A stretch of DNA of 64,000 bases from Suillus spraguei (Eukaryota > Basidiomycota > Agaricomycetes > Boletales > Suillaceae): positions 62,001 through 126,000 of the forward strand of contig JABCPU010000017.1 in NCBI GenBank assembly GCA_016800925.1. Direction: 5' to 3'. The notes beneath the pieces are model-generated. The model was not told the origin of the DNA and made no database searches. It saw only the letters and a program-made list of their open reading frames with translations. Below, piece after piece: positions 36,201 through 47,165 of the stretch (its first letter is position 1; every line of letters starts with the position of its first letter). Both the position numbers and the translations under genes were made by a program.

Positions 36201-37894
36201 GGTCTTGGAGTTTAAGGAAGATCTCAAGGGGGGGCCGGTGTTTAAGGCGAGGCTGGTTGCACAAGGTTTTTCACAGATTCCGGGTGTTGATTTTGGCCAG
36301 ACCTTTGCGCCTGTTGCGAAATCTGCGAGTATTCGGGTTCTGTCTGCCTATGCTGCTGCTCACGACTGGGAGCTTGATTGCTTCGACGCGAAGCGTGCAT
36401 TTCTCTGGGGGAAGCTGCAGGAAGATGTATACATGCGGCAACCACCTGGTTTCGAATGTCTTGGGCCCGACGGAGGGAGTCTCGTTGCGCATCTGCTGTC
36501 CTCGCTTTATGGTCTCAAGCAGGCAGCGTATGACTGGTACGAGTTGTTACGCGATGTGCTAACACGTCTCGGTTTCTTGCGTTGCGAGGCAGACTACGCA
36601 GTCTTCATTTTCGATCATGTCAATGCGCAGGGTGTGCGTGTCATCTGCATTATTGCATGGCACGTTGACGACGGCCTGGCAGGGTCCAACAATCGCATAC
36701 ATACGACCTTCAATCGTACGCATCACCCTCTCTGCCTTCCCATTCGCAGATTTCGCAACAGGCGCAAAGGTCCGGCCGAAATCAACACCCGGAATCTGTG
36801 AAAAACCTTGTGCAACCAGCCTCGCCTTAAACACCGGTGGTAGCAGCGAAATCCAACATCGCATACATACGACCTTCAATCGTACGCATCACCCTCTCTG
36901 CCTTCCCATTCTGCTGATGAGCATAGGGCGCAGAGCGTTGACGCTGGATTCCCGCCTCAATCGCGCATTCCTCGACCAGACGAAGAGTCAGATTGCCAAA
37001 CGCTTTGGCATCACCGATCTCGGCGCCGTATCCAAGTACCTTGGGATTCAATTCATTCGGGATCGCAAGACGCGTGAATTATGGATGCATCAGGAGGACT
37101 ACATACTCTATCTACTGGACGAGCACGGCATGACCAACTATAATCCTGTCGCCCTTCCTATGGACCCGAATTTTCCTTTCGGGCGTCCCACTGATGTTTT
37201 CCCTCATATCGACGACCTTCACACCGAGTACCGCAAACTGATCGGCGAGCTCCTGTACCTTGCCATGTACACGCGACCCGATATTGCGCTTGCTGTCATG
37301 CGCCTCTCACAATTCAACGCGTCTCCCGAACCGAAACACTACTCCGCTGCCAAGCACGTCCTTCGCTACCTTGCAGGGACGATCACGATGTGTACACACT
37401 ATGGGGGTGCTGGGATCAATCCAGCGTTGCATGGATTCTCTGACTCTGACTGGGCGTCGTGCCCCGAGGACCGCGTGTCGATCTCGGGATATGTTTGGTT
37501 TCTGAATGGCGGACCTGTATCACACTCGGCCAAGAAACAAACGACTCAGGCTCTCTCGTCCACAGAAGCAGAATACATGGCCCTCACCGCAGCGATCCAA
37601 GACGGCATATGGCTCCAGTCTCTATTCACCTGCCTCCAGTTCACCATTTCTCTCCCTCTGCAGTTATTCGCCGACAACGCGGGTGCCATCGCTCTCTCCA
37701 AAGAAGCCGCGAACCATATCCGTACTAAGCACATCGATCTGCGCTATCATTTCATTCGTCGTCACATCGAAGAAGGCACTTTCATACCTATCTGGGTCTC
37801 CACGCACAAGAACACTGCCGACATCTTCACCAAGGCTCTGCCTCGTCCTGCATTCACGCATCATCGTTCCGGTTTATCTCTCGTGTCTAGTTGA
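33208..37894 (+). pseudogene. Copia Gag-Pol polyprotein, frame broken
   Basis: The ATG at 33208 opens a frame that runs to 36801. The order of domains is: Gag; a C/H-rich knuckle (34009-34062); protease LDSG (34297-34308); GAG-pre-integrase with LWHARVGH and C-x2-C (34721-34850); integrase D, D and E (near 34915, 35105 and 35212); and reverse transcriptase with FDAKRAF and WHVDDG (36380-36675). After a 268 bp insert the rest of RT and RNase H continue in another frame to 37894 (SDSDWASC, SSTEAEYMAL, ADNAGAI, TADIFTKAL). Removing the insert would restore collinearity, so the break is a single event. Confidence 0.92.
36697..36964. other. Insertion built from inverted pieces of the same element
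   Basis: Bounded by a 6 bp direct repeat AATCGC (36691-36696 and 36959-36964). It contains three inverted fragments: one matching about 35203-35250 (integrase), one matching about 36235-36328 (RT), and a longer one again from the integrase, about 35152-35264. Its 268 bp shifts the frame by one. Confidence 0.88.
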
Positions 37895-37902
37895 AGGGGG
37901 TG

Positions 37903-38164
37903 TGCTGATATTCAACGTCGTCATCGCTCGTCATAGTTAGCTTTCTATTTTTACTTTCGGACTCTGTACGTATACCTTATAAGCCTCGCGCTTCGCCCCA
38001 CTTGTACCTCAGCCGTTCTTATCATAACGCTGAGGTATGTATTTCGTTTCCTGCACGCCGTCTCTAGCTCATGTATTTCGTACCTCTAGACCTCGGTTCT
38101 AGGTACTTGCAATGTCAGCCGTTCTTATCATAACGCTGAGACCTCGGTTCTAGATCTTCTAAGA
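37903..38164 (+). repeat. Copia 3' LTR
   Basis: 262 bp, identical to the 5' LTR except C for T at the third base. Confidence 0.9.
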
Positions 38165-38369
38165 CCCTCGACTAGATAGTATTGCCCTCAGAGTACAACT
38201 CCCATAGGACATGAAATTGGATATATATATATATATATAAAGGATGACTTACCTGTGCAGCGAGCGAGCTCCCCTCAGATATCAATAACGCAATTCCAGA
38301 ATTCTCACCACCGGGTATCTATTACAAGGCACACAAGTTCACTCAAGAGGTTGATAAGACGCAAAATAC

Positions 38370-38534
38370 TGCCAGATGCTCACGAGACATTGAGCATCAT
38401 CGCGGCAGTCACCGCTGGTGCTGGTCTTACAAGTTTCGCCTATTCCAACACATTGCATGCTTCTGTCGAAAACAGCCGCTGACAGAAAGAGATGCTGTCA
38501 GAATCGCTACAACGGCGAGGAAGACAGAACGCAT
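38370..38534 (-). pseudogene. Type II knottin-like gene I, decayed
   Basis: The family start and signal peptide are intact, but a frameshift follows just after it. In the shifted frame cysteines one and two keep the x6 spacing, the CC pair reads Cys-Arg, and the donor GTGAGCATCTG is still visible. In the corresponding second exon (near 38270-38315) the cysteine codon has become Ala. The copia element is inserted just downstream. Confidence 0.8.
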
Positions 38535-39090
38535 CAGTTATATGAAGTGATAGTATGGGATCTGACAGCGGAGAGGTTCTCAAATCACCGAGATGATCTA
38601 GTAGGCTTAGTGTAAGTCTTGAAAACCTCTCTAACCATTTTGGGAATTAGGAAATGGGTGGCGTGATAGTAGTCGTTCGGCGACTCTGCGATAGCAGGAG
38701 AAGTGGAGGCTAACAACATGCGGAAAGATTATGGGTCGGTATCGTATAAGCCCGCCATCCATTAATGAGCCCCAGTAAAGATCCAACATGACGGGGTCGG
38801 GGGAAATATGATATTTCTATAATTACATAATAGTAAAAATGATAAGATCTGAGATTTCCAAGGAAGATGCGTTGCACGTGTGGTTTTCGTCGTGCATCAC
38901 ATCGTTTTTGTCGTGCACCTGGACGGTATCGTTATCACTCCTGTCGTCGTCGTCGTCTATCGTATCGTTCTGTGTCGTTCTCGTTGCGCATCATATCGTT
39001 TTCGTTGGCATTGTCCCAATGCAAGGGTAAGCTCATACATTTTACAAGTTACTTGATTAACTGTAGTGTTCTTCACAGTCCACCAGCAAC

Positions 39091-41171
39091 ATGGATTTTT
39101 CTTGTGGATCCACTGCTCGATACTCACATGATTTCACGATCCCTTCTCTTCGTGCAAATGAACAATCTTCGAGTAGATTCAGACCACAGGCTCCCATGCC
39201 CCTATCTTCATCACTAGCTCAAGCTTCACCGGATTCATTCGATGATCCGCACACATTTGCAGGCTCTACTCCTTCTGGATTCTCTGGTGTGAGTTGCTTA
39301 ATTTTTTGATACTGTCAGCTCCCAGATTATGTTCTAGGGCGCATATATGCAGCAGGCCACACCAAATTTCATTACAGCACGGCAGGTGCATGCCCTTCAA
39401 GAACAGCTCTCTATATACCAAGCACAGCTCACAGAGACTCAACTTGAGTTAAGCAAGACTATTACCGAACGCGACACTATCAAGTCAGTCTTGTTCACCT
39501 ATCATGATGATACTTAGATCACAGCCGTGTCTTATTTGTTCTAGGGCATCTTTTACTGAACTTATCAGTGTACTGCGACTTCCGGATTCCACTGACCCAC
39601 TGAGTTTCAGTCTCGCAGACGACACATTAACAGGACACAACAAAGCCCGTCCTTCGAAAGACTCTCACCCAAAAATCTGTTTCTGGAGTCGAGCAGATTA
39701 TGACAAATACATCGAGAATGCTGAGTCTGGGACTGGGACTCGGGGTAAAGCCCCTTGGCTAGAGCTCGAGGATGGTAGACCTGTCACAATCGAGCAACTC
39801 AAAGCAATTCGTAAGGTTCTGCGCGCAGCCTGGGCTGAATTGGTTGTTCAGAAATTGGCTCCACCCACCTGGTCAAGGATCTGTGCTACTGGCAAGAAGC
39901 TCATATTCGATATCATGGTGAAACAGTTCCCGCTATTCCTATTCGACCACTGCGGCTGGAAACTCGAGCTGCTTTGCATCACTGATTACTCATCCTGGCG
40001 GAAGAACAATCTTGGGACTGACAGAAACTGGAAGGACGTACCAGGGAAGCTCTCAGCCAAGGAAGAGCATATCGACGACTTGGATGAACTTGAGGTGTTG
40101 GAATTGAAACGCACTGAAGCCCGGGCTAAAGGAAATGGCAAGCGGCGCCTGTCTGACGACAGCAAAACCCTGGTCCAACAAGACCGTTTGAAGAAACCTA
40201 AATGTATGCATTTTTTTTCTCATAATTCCGATGCTCACATTACCACTAGTTGACTCAGCACTGTCTCCCCTGCTTCCCATTGAACAAAAAGGCATGTATT
40301 GTTCTTTCTTTCATTATCTTGCTAATATCAATACTGCTAGTCGACCCTGGTACTATATCACGACCTTTACTCTCGACTGATGCTATGCCCCTGCATCCAG
40401 ATCAAGATTCTGAGCCTGGCACTAGCGCCAACATCTGTGTTCCTTCGCCCATTGATGATTGTCTTGCCCTCGAAAATACTCGCATCACGCCAACCTACCC
40501 ACGCGATGCATCTGCCCCACCATTTGGAGTCCACTTACCGCAGCCCACTCCACAAGGCTTATATCTTCCCAGATCGCCTTTACGTCCGACCGTGTCTACT
40601 TCTGAAAATAAGACCTTGCCGACTTGTCACACACCAGGAACATCTCAGAACATACAACTTGAATGTGCCGACAAAGAGAATGAGATTATATTGCAGGATC
40701 CACTGTAAGTACCTCATACTGCATGCTCGTCCTTGCTACTAACTCCAATGCTATGAAAGGGCTGATATTTTCGGACCTAACGGAATCGCCAAGACAGTCC
40801 CTGCCCCAGCACTTAGCCCAATCAAGAAGACAAACGACGATGGACCAAGTGCATCTAACAACAAGTTAGCTGCAAAAGCGGATGGAAAGAAGAAGATGCG
40901 ACCAGGTGCCGCGAAGAACGCTCGGTAAGTATTAGTATGCCTGTCTCTTAATGTTTTGCACTAACCTTTGTCATGCAGAAACTTATGCGCATGGCGTTGG
41001 CTGAAGCAGGTGAACGAGACGAGTGGAACAACCGAAGAATTCCGCATGTATTGGGCGGCACTCACGCCCGCACAGCAAGATGAGTACAAGGCCGACGCAG
41101 AGCGGTTGCAGAGCGCAGGGACGTGGACAAAGGGTTCTGATTGTGCCGTCTGCAACGGCGCACTATACTAG
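39091..41171 (+). CDS. Uncharacterised Agaricomycete protein, 588 residues
   Basis: Seven exons: 39091-39288, 39338-39483, 39545-40203, 40250-40291, 40341-40704, 40760-40924 and 40979-41171. They join in frame. Introns are 46-61 bp; the one at 40292-40340 would be GC-AG, the others GT-AG. Residues about 67-114 form a likely coiled coil (ARQVHALQEQLSIYQAQL). Exon 3 carries a tryptophan-rich block (ICFWSRADYDKYIENA, RKVLRAAWAEL, WKLELLCITDYSSW) that I recall from large hypothetical families in mushroom genomes, some near transposons. A Pro/Thr-rich linker and Lys-rich segment follow. The C-terminus has WRWLKQVNETSG and a C-x2-C near the end. Function is unknown. Confidence 0.75.
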
Positions 41172-41305
41172 TATGTTTTCCCCTGCATTGTATGTCTTTT
41201 TCATTGCCTATTGCTGTCCTGCCTGCATGTTTTCACCCTGCTTTTGTGCCCCCGCCCTGCGGTTTGCTATTTGCGACTGCACTGTAACATCCCATGTCAT
41301 CCAAT

Positions 41306-41493
41306 CCTGTCTGATGTCGTCACAATACATTGCATTTGCTTGACTCTCATAAATATGCTTGAATCGGGTGAAATATGTAAACTACGGTGAAAATCAGATC
41401 CTGTCCGCTGTTGTCACAGTACATCCCATGTGCTTGACTATAGTAAATATGATTGAATCGGGTGAGATATGTAAATTACGATAAAAATCCGAT
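41306..41493. repeat. 94 bp tandem duplication
   Basis: Two adjacent 94 bp units (41306-41399 and 41400-41493) at roughly 85 percent identity, just downstream of the preceding gene. They may lie in its 3' untranslated region. The rest of 41500-41780 shows nothing that I recognise. Confidence 0.75.
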
Positions 41494-42148
41494 ATCATCA
41501 CGGAAAACCCTGCCCCATCATGTAATATATGGGACGCACTTGAGTGGATTCTGTTTAGCTCGGGAAATTGCCTAGTCAAGAAGAATTTTTCAGATGTCGT
41601 CCGCTGGCGCCCGTTCCCATCATGTTGGGTTTTGACTGGGAATGAGCTATGTACAGCTCGCACCCGAGTAGGAAGCATGCTTAACGTTGGCTATCATAGT
41701 GTCTGTCGGGGAGAAGGGCAAGGTGAAGCATATGGATAAGTTCCATTTACCAATAGCGGAATATGCAGTGCCCTATTGATTGCTAATCAATTGAGGAAGC
41801 CGATAGACAAAAAGAATTGTTCGCAACAAAACAAATTGAACACAGAGTTCTGAAATCGGTTGATGCGGTTGCACGATGTGGCATTAACGCAGCATGAGCG
41901 AGGTTTGAGTTTGACGCGGCATTATTGAGTTTGATGAGCATAGATGAAGCTTGATCCATGATCCATGATGAGGGCAGGCTTTGTGCATGGCATTACGGAA
42001 ATATCATTCGGAATGGAGTTTGTGCGGACGGAACACCGGACGAGGCTTGAGTTTGTTGTACAAATAACCAGCCTGATGTGCAAAAAATCAATGTTCACTG
42101 CATTAGGACCGCCATTAGAGTCGCACAGAAGTTTGCGACATCTACATA

Positions 42149-42304
42149 CTGTAAGGACGGCCCGATTTGCAATTTTCACGTTGTGCGCGCTCCACTGGAG
42201 CCCGTTTGTAAGGAGGGGGCGATTTCCAACTGGTGTCAAAGTTTGCGACATGGAGCGCGCACATGGCGTCGACATGAAAATTGCAAATCACTCCGTCCTT
42301 ACAG
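42149..42304. mobile_element. MITE, 156 bp, TA target duplication
   Basis: Inverted termini start CTGTAAGGACGG and match over about 30 bp, then again at a TGCGCGCTCC block. The element is flanked by TA at 42147-42148 and 42305-42306, suggesting mobilisation by a Tc1/mariner-type transposase. The homologous spacer near 24070 lacks it. Confidence 0.7.
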
Positions 42305-42601
42305 TATGTTGAAAGGTGGCATCCTGGACCTCCATCAGTTGGAGGCATGATACAGCATAAGAATGTCGTGGTACACAGCCCTTCCTAAACATGACATTTA
42401 GTCCTCGCCTAAACGACCCCAAGTCACAGTATGCGAATACGAACACGAGTTTCATAATGACATGATATGATACGCACATACTTTTCACTTTCACGAGGCT
42501 CCAGGCCCTAGCAAGAACACGTGCAGTCCACCTCAATCAGGACAGGATTCCAGCACCGTCACAATGAGCAACCCAACCCACACACTCCACCACATACCAA
42601 G

Positions 42602-45111
42602 CTACTCCCCCTCCATAATCAACCTTAGCGCTTCCTCGCTCCTAGGACGTATATCGCATACGAACGGGCTTGGGGTTCTGGGTGAGTTGGGGTGAGTTGG
42701 GAGGGTGGAAAGAGCAAGAAAAGGGGAGGGGTAGCAGAACGAGAACAAAATCTCAACAAAACATATCGCACAAAAGATCAACAAAATTCGTGCAAGACAA
42801 AACCGAAACCAAAGTCCACATCCTCGTATCACCGGTGCTTCGCAATGGAGATCGATGCGATGTATCGAAACCCCTACCCATTCTCGTGCCCACTTGCAAC
42901 ATAATACAAAACCTACCCCAAACCCCACACCCGCATCCAAAAAGACTCACCTAAAAACAGCATTCTCAAACCGAACAACAGGTTCGATCTCCACGCCCTT
43001 ATCGTCCCTCGCTTTGCGTATATCAAGAGTTGCGAGCATGCTGGTGATTAAGAGCCATACTGAAGATTCGACGAGGTGGGTTCCTGGGCAGCGGCTGTAG
43101 GGTGTATGGATAGAATGAAAAGGTAGTGTGAGGAGATGATGAACACTCGGAATGAAAATATGACGAGATGCCGAGATGACGTTATGCCAAGAATACGCCA
43201 GACTGCACCCAAATCAAAAACAAAGATTTACTCACCGCCTCCCAAATCCAAAAACGAACGCTCTCGGATCTCTTTCCTTCCCAGCCTCTTCATCCTCCTC
43301 CACACCCACGTCCCCAACCACATCTACATTCCTCCTCTCCTCCATACTAACGATCGCATCACGCGCCAACCACCTCCGAGGCTCAAACACCTCCGGATCT
43401 TGGTATAACTCAGGGTCACGCATGATAGCCCATATATTCCCGAATACGAGGGATCCTTGTGGGATATGCATGCCTTCGTAGGTGTCTGCTTGGGTGAGCC
43501 TGTGTGGGAGGTCTGGCGTGCGTGGGGCGGTGTTGTGATGAATGGTGGGGTAGACGGAACGCCCAGCATTTTAAAGGAGGATAAAGGTAGAAAACGCAAT
43601 TAGCTCCGCTAATATCTAGCATGAAGCAGATCACTCACTAAGCGGAACAGGCACACCCCATCTAAGTGTCTCCGTGAACACCGCATCGCAATACGGAAGC
43701 TTTGCGCGGTCTCCGAAGGTGGGTAGGCGTTTTGCTTTCAATGCTGATCCAAATCCATCTCCCCCTGATCCAAGGACATCATCGAGTTCTGCCTGAGCAC
43801 GCCGGAGTACATGGGGGTACTGAACCATTGCAAGTATGAAATGGGAGAGAGTCGTGATGGTTGTATCGATGCTGGCTTTTCGTGAGTTATTCCCGGTGAG
43901 TGAATTTTTCAGGCGTGGATGGTGACGTTTGCATTGGTTGTGGTCAGTGTGACGTGTATGTGAATGTGCGACGTAGGGCACGTACCCGAATACATGGAAT
44001 TAGCTGTCCACCGGATATCGTGGTCATATGTAGCTGCGTCTTTGGCTTTTGTGTTGTCGGATGAGGAGGTATCGCGGTCGCTCGAGGATGCGAGGGATAC
44101 CTCGTCGTCGTCGGTGCTGGTGGAGTCGAAGGATGTGTCAAAGGAGGAGGGTTTTGGAGGTTCCAGGAGGGTTGATACGAAAGAGGGACGGGCGGTCCCT
44201 TTTTTCTGTGAGAGGGTTAGTCTTGAGAGATGGAAGGGAAGAAGAGCTCACGATTTCGTTTTTCACAAATTCGTATGGGCGGTCTACGAATTCTTCCATT
44301 TTTGCTTTCCAGACTGCGGCGTTTCTCTTGAAAGATGCGCCGGGAAACCACATAGGGAGATGCTTGACTGTGACGGAAAAGGTGAGTTTGGATAGTAGAA
44401 GAGAAAAGAGACTGACGAGCTGGAAAGATATCAACGGGCCATATCCCACCTCCGCTTGCGATACGGTTTGCGAGTATGCCTACACATTCTTCTGCGAGGT
44501 TTAGGAAGGGGTCGTCATTTGATTTTACTTGGTGACCGTAGACGACGAGGAGGGTGAGTCCGCCTGCGTATCTGAAGTATATATGAGACCACGCCGTTGA
44601 CTGGAAAGGGGACGAACCTTCTGATATGATCTTGAAATTGAAGGGGGCTACTAACTAACCTAGATAAAAACGGTCTGCTCTCCATCTGCATCAAGTCATG
44701 GTACCTAGGAATAACAGCAGGCCCAAACGCTTTCTGCATAAGCTTCCTCTGTCTCCTCGCACGGTCGCCATAGGGAGTGAACGCGGCCATATTCTCGCAG
44801 CCACAAAGCTCACCAGCCATAATGAGGTGCGGTTTATCACTATAGATAGACCCGCGTTTATCTAAGAGGTCGAATACTGCTTTTGGGGTGTTGAGGAATA
44901 TGAGGGATTGGTTAAATATGCGGATATGGGTTACCGGTCCGTATGTGCGTGCCCATCTGAATGCGGTGAGCCAGAGTTCTTTTGGAGTGATATCGAGGAT
45001 GTTGCCTATGATTGGGAGGGGAGTTGGACCTGGGGGGAAGGGGGGACGAGTGAGACGGGAATATGCGATGAGTGCGAGGGCTGAGAGGAGTAAAGCACCT
45101 GTCAAAGCCAT
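42602..45111 (-). CDS. Cytochrome P450 monooxygenase (CYP5150-like)
   Basis: Eight exons: 45111-44618, 44571-44417, 44367-44252, 44205-43986, 43875-43639, 43512-43236, 43094-42951 and 42677-42602. They join in frame to 572 residues. An N-terminal membrane anchor (about residues 4-18) and a Pro-rich hinge PPFPPGPTPLP are present. The helix I equivalent is ASIDTT (329-334), the ExxR motif is E397/R400, PRRW is at 452-455, and the haem loop FGFGRRRCPG is at 495-504 with Cys502. It is likely an ER-bound monooxygenase of secondary or xenobiotic metabolism; the substrate is unknown. I chose the ATG at 45111; another in-frame ATG is at 45153. The last four introns lengthen from 110 to 273 bp. The family name is from memory of similar sequences. 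Confidence 0.9.
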
Positions 45112-45489
45112 TGATTGACTTTTGTTCGATGCGCGGCGACTTATATCGTGCATTATCACGTGTGGAGGCTTCGAACTTGGTTTCAAGGTGCGTCCATTTG
45201 GAAGCGCATTTGACTTACTGAGCGGAGAGCACCACGCGCAGACAACATCGGTCCCAGTAATCCACCGTATGTCTATTTTCTTCCGCCGATGATTTGAGGG
45301 TCCTATTTCATTACCCTTGAGTGGACTATGGCGTTAGCATGGTAGCACCAGAGGTAATTCAAACTTTCTAACGCCAGACTCCTAGTTCGACAACCGGATA
45401 ACTCTGCCATTTCTCAAACTGGAAATGACGTTGTTCTCCGTTCTGGTACGAAGTCGACAGGATCAAGTATGGCGAATACGGTGCTATGA

Positions 45490-47100
45490 TGATCAGCGGC
45501 ATTAGCTTGAAGTCCAATATCTCCCTAATTCCGTTTCTCATCATAGCATCTCTTCAAGCTTAAATATCGGCCCGGGTTCAACTATAGTAAATGGTTGGCT
45601 AAACGCGACTCTAGATGATTACCTCCTGATCCTCCTTGATATTTGTCTGCGTTTGGTCAATTTATTATATACGCTTATGCAACTTGACGACGTGTTTTCA
45701 TTGTCCTGCATCGACCTCAATATTAACATTCTTCATCAGAGCGTACCCTACATGGTGGCATAACGGATGACTGACGACGACGACGAATCTGGTGTTTGGG
45801 GGTATAGCAGGATATTTTGATCTCATCCCAAATACCAGATTCGTCTCGTACTCTTCGGTACCCCTCAAGAAACGATAGCTGATTTATGTTTATGTTGGGT
45901 ATAATTCTCGTTCAACATGAGTGAGCTTTCTGTTCATTATATGCAGCGCGATTAACGTGCGGTGTCTTACATTCACGACCGGATTGCCTTTGGTGCTATC
46001 TAAAATCCACGACAAGTAGTTTGCGTTGTTTGAGGCTTTGTACCCTCGTGAGTTCGTCGTCCGTTTGTCGATTGACCTATATAGAAAACTCAATGAACCA
46101 TACAGACACCCTCGTATTCATACCCCGTTTGGACCTACACGCTTCGTGCACGATCTGTCCATATTCGCGTGGCTAACGTTGGATGGAGGATAATATAATA
46201 TAATTGAAGTGAATCACTGTATGTTTCCTTTTTTGATCTTTCTAATGATATTTCTTTACGTTTTGCGTTTCGAACTGCCATCAATTCCGCTACACATATT
46301 TTATCGCCCTGTATACATTGACAGAGTGCATGATATAAAGGCCCACTGGGTGGGTGACGACGACAATGGCGTTAGGAGAGAAGAATCCAGAACAATGCAC
46401 TTTGACTTTCCTAACGCCAGATTCGTTTCGCACTTTTTGCTACCACTTCAAGAACTGATAACCAGAATACTGCTTTATGTGAAACGCTAGTGATCTATTC
46501 TCAGTTCTTGATATCTGGTACGATCAGCTTCAAATTGTATTGGCCTGCTTGATGACGAGATTATGCACGGTGTGTACTGTACTATAATGAGATATGGTGT
46601 TGGTGGCATGAAGATTTTCAAGATCCTTGATCTCGCCGATTCCATATCAGCATATGGACCTACTGAGTCGGATATGCATACTATTACCCTGTGTTGATTG
46701 ACAGAGTATGACATAAAAGACTTACTGTTTGGCTGACCATGACAATGGCGCTAGGATAAAATGATGGTCAACATGCGCTTTGACTTCGCGAACATGTCTC
46801 GCATTGTTTACCACCGCTTCAAGAACCGATGGCTGTATTGTTCTCTTATTCGGAAGCCATCCTGCTCTTGGTTCTTGACTGAATTTGATTGGTAATAGGA
46901 TCACACACGGTCGTCGGTACGACAGAGTACGAAACAAAACTCGCTTGTGTATCATTTGATGTTTGAGTCTGACTTTGGTCTCACGGCCCGAGCACTCGAT
47001 ATTAATTCCAAACTTTCGTGAGCTGTAGCTGACGAAATTCTTATCGGAAGGGTTATCACGCCGTACAGCCGCTTTCGATGACCGATTTGTCATCACATTT
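45490..47100 (+). repeat. Uncharacterised intron-like module, copy M1
   Basis: Recurs at 50760-51540 (partial), 54060-55440 and 60660-62560. Each copy is a run of short coding-like blocks separated by GTATGT...CAG stretches, with recurring lines such as CTACATGGTGGCATAA and CTTTGGTGCTATCTAAAATC. It could be a decayed gene with many very small exons. I recognise no domain. The block at 46463-47000 matches 62060-62520. Confidence 0.6.
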
Positions 47101-47165
47101 ATTGGTGATCCAGTAATTAGTATTTCAAAATTCCAAGACTAAGGCAAGTTACTATTGTAATGAAA

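Larger units (their letters stand above)
32823..38164 (+). mobile_element. Ty1/copia LTR retrotransposon, near full length
   Basis: Two 262 bp LTRs (32823-33084 and 37903-38164) differ at one base that I can find, and the flanks carry a 5 bp target duplication CCCTC (32818-32822 and 38165-38169). A primer-binding site follows the 5' LTR and a purine tract AAGGGGG precedes the 3' LTR. Near-identical LTRs indicate recent insertion, yet the coding region is broken by a 268 bp insertion at 36697. It landed in the flank of a type II peptide unit. Confidence 0.95.

Noticed and set aside
44138..44504. Plus-strand open frames across the P450 gene
   Set aside because: Antisense shadows of well-supported P450 exons.
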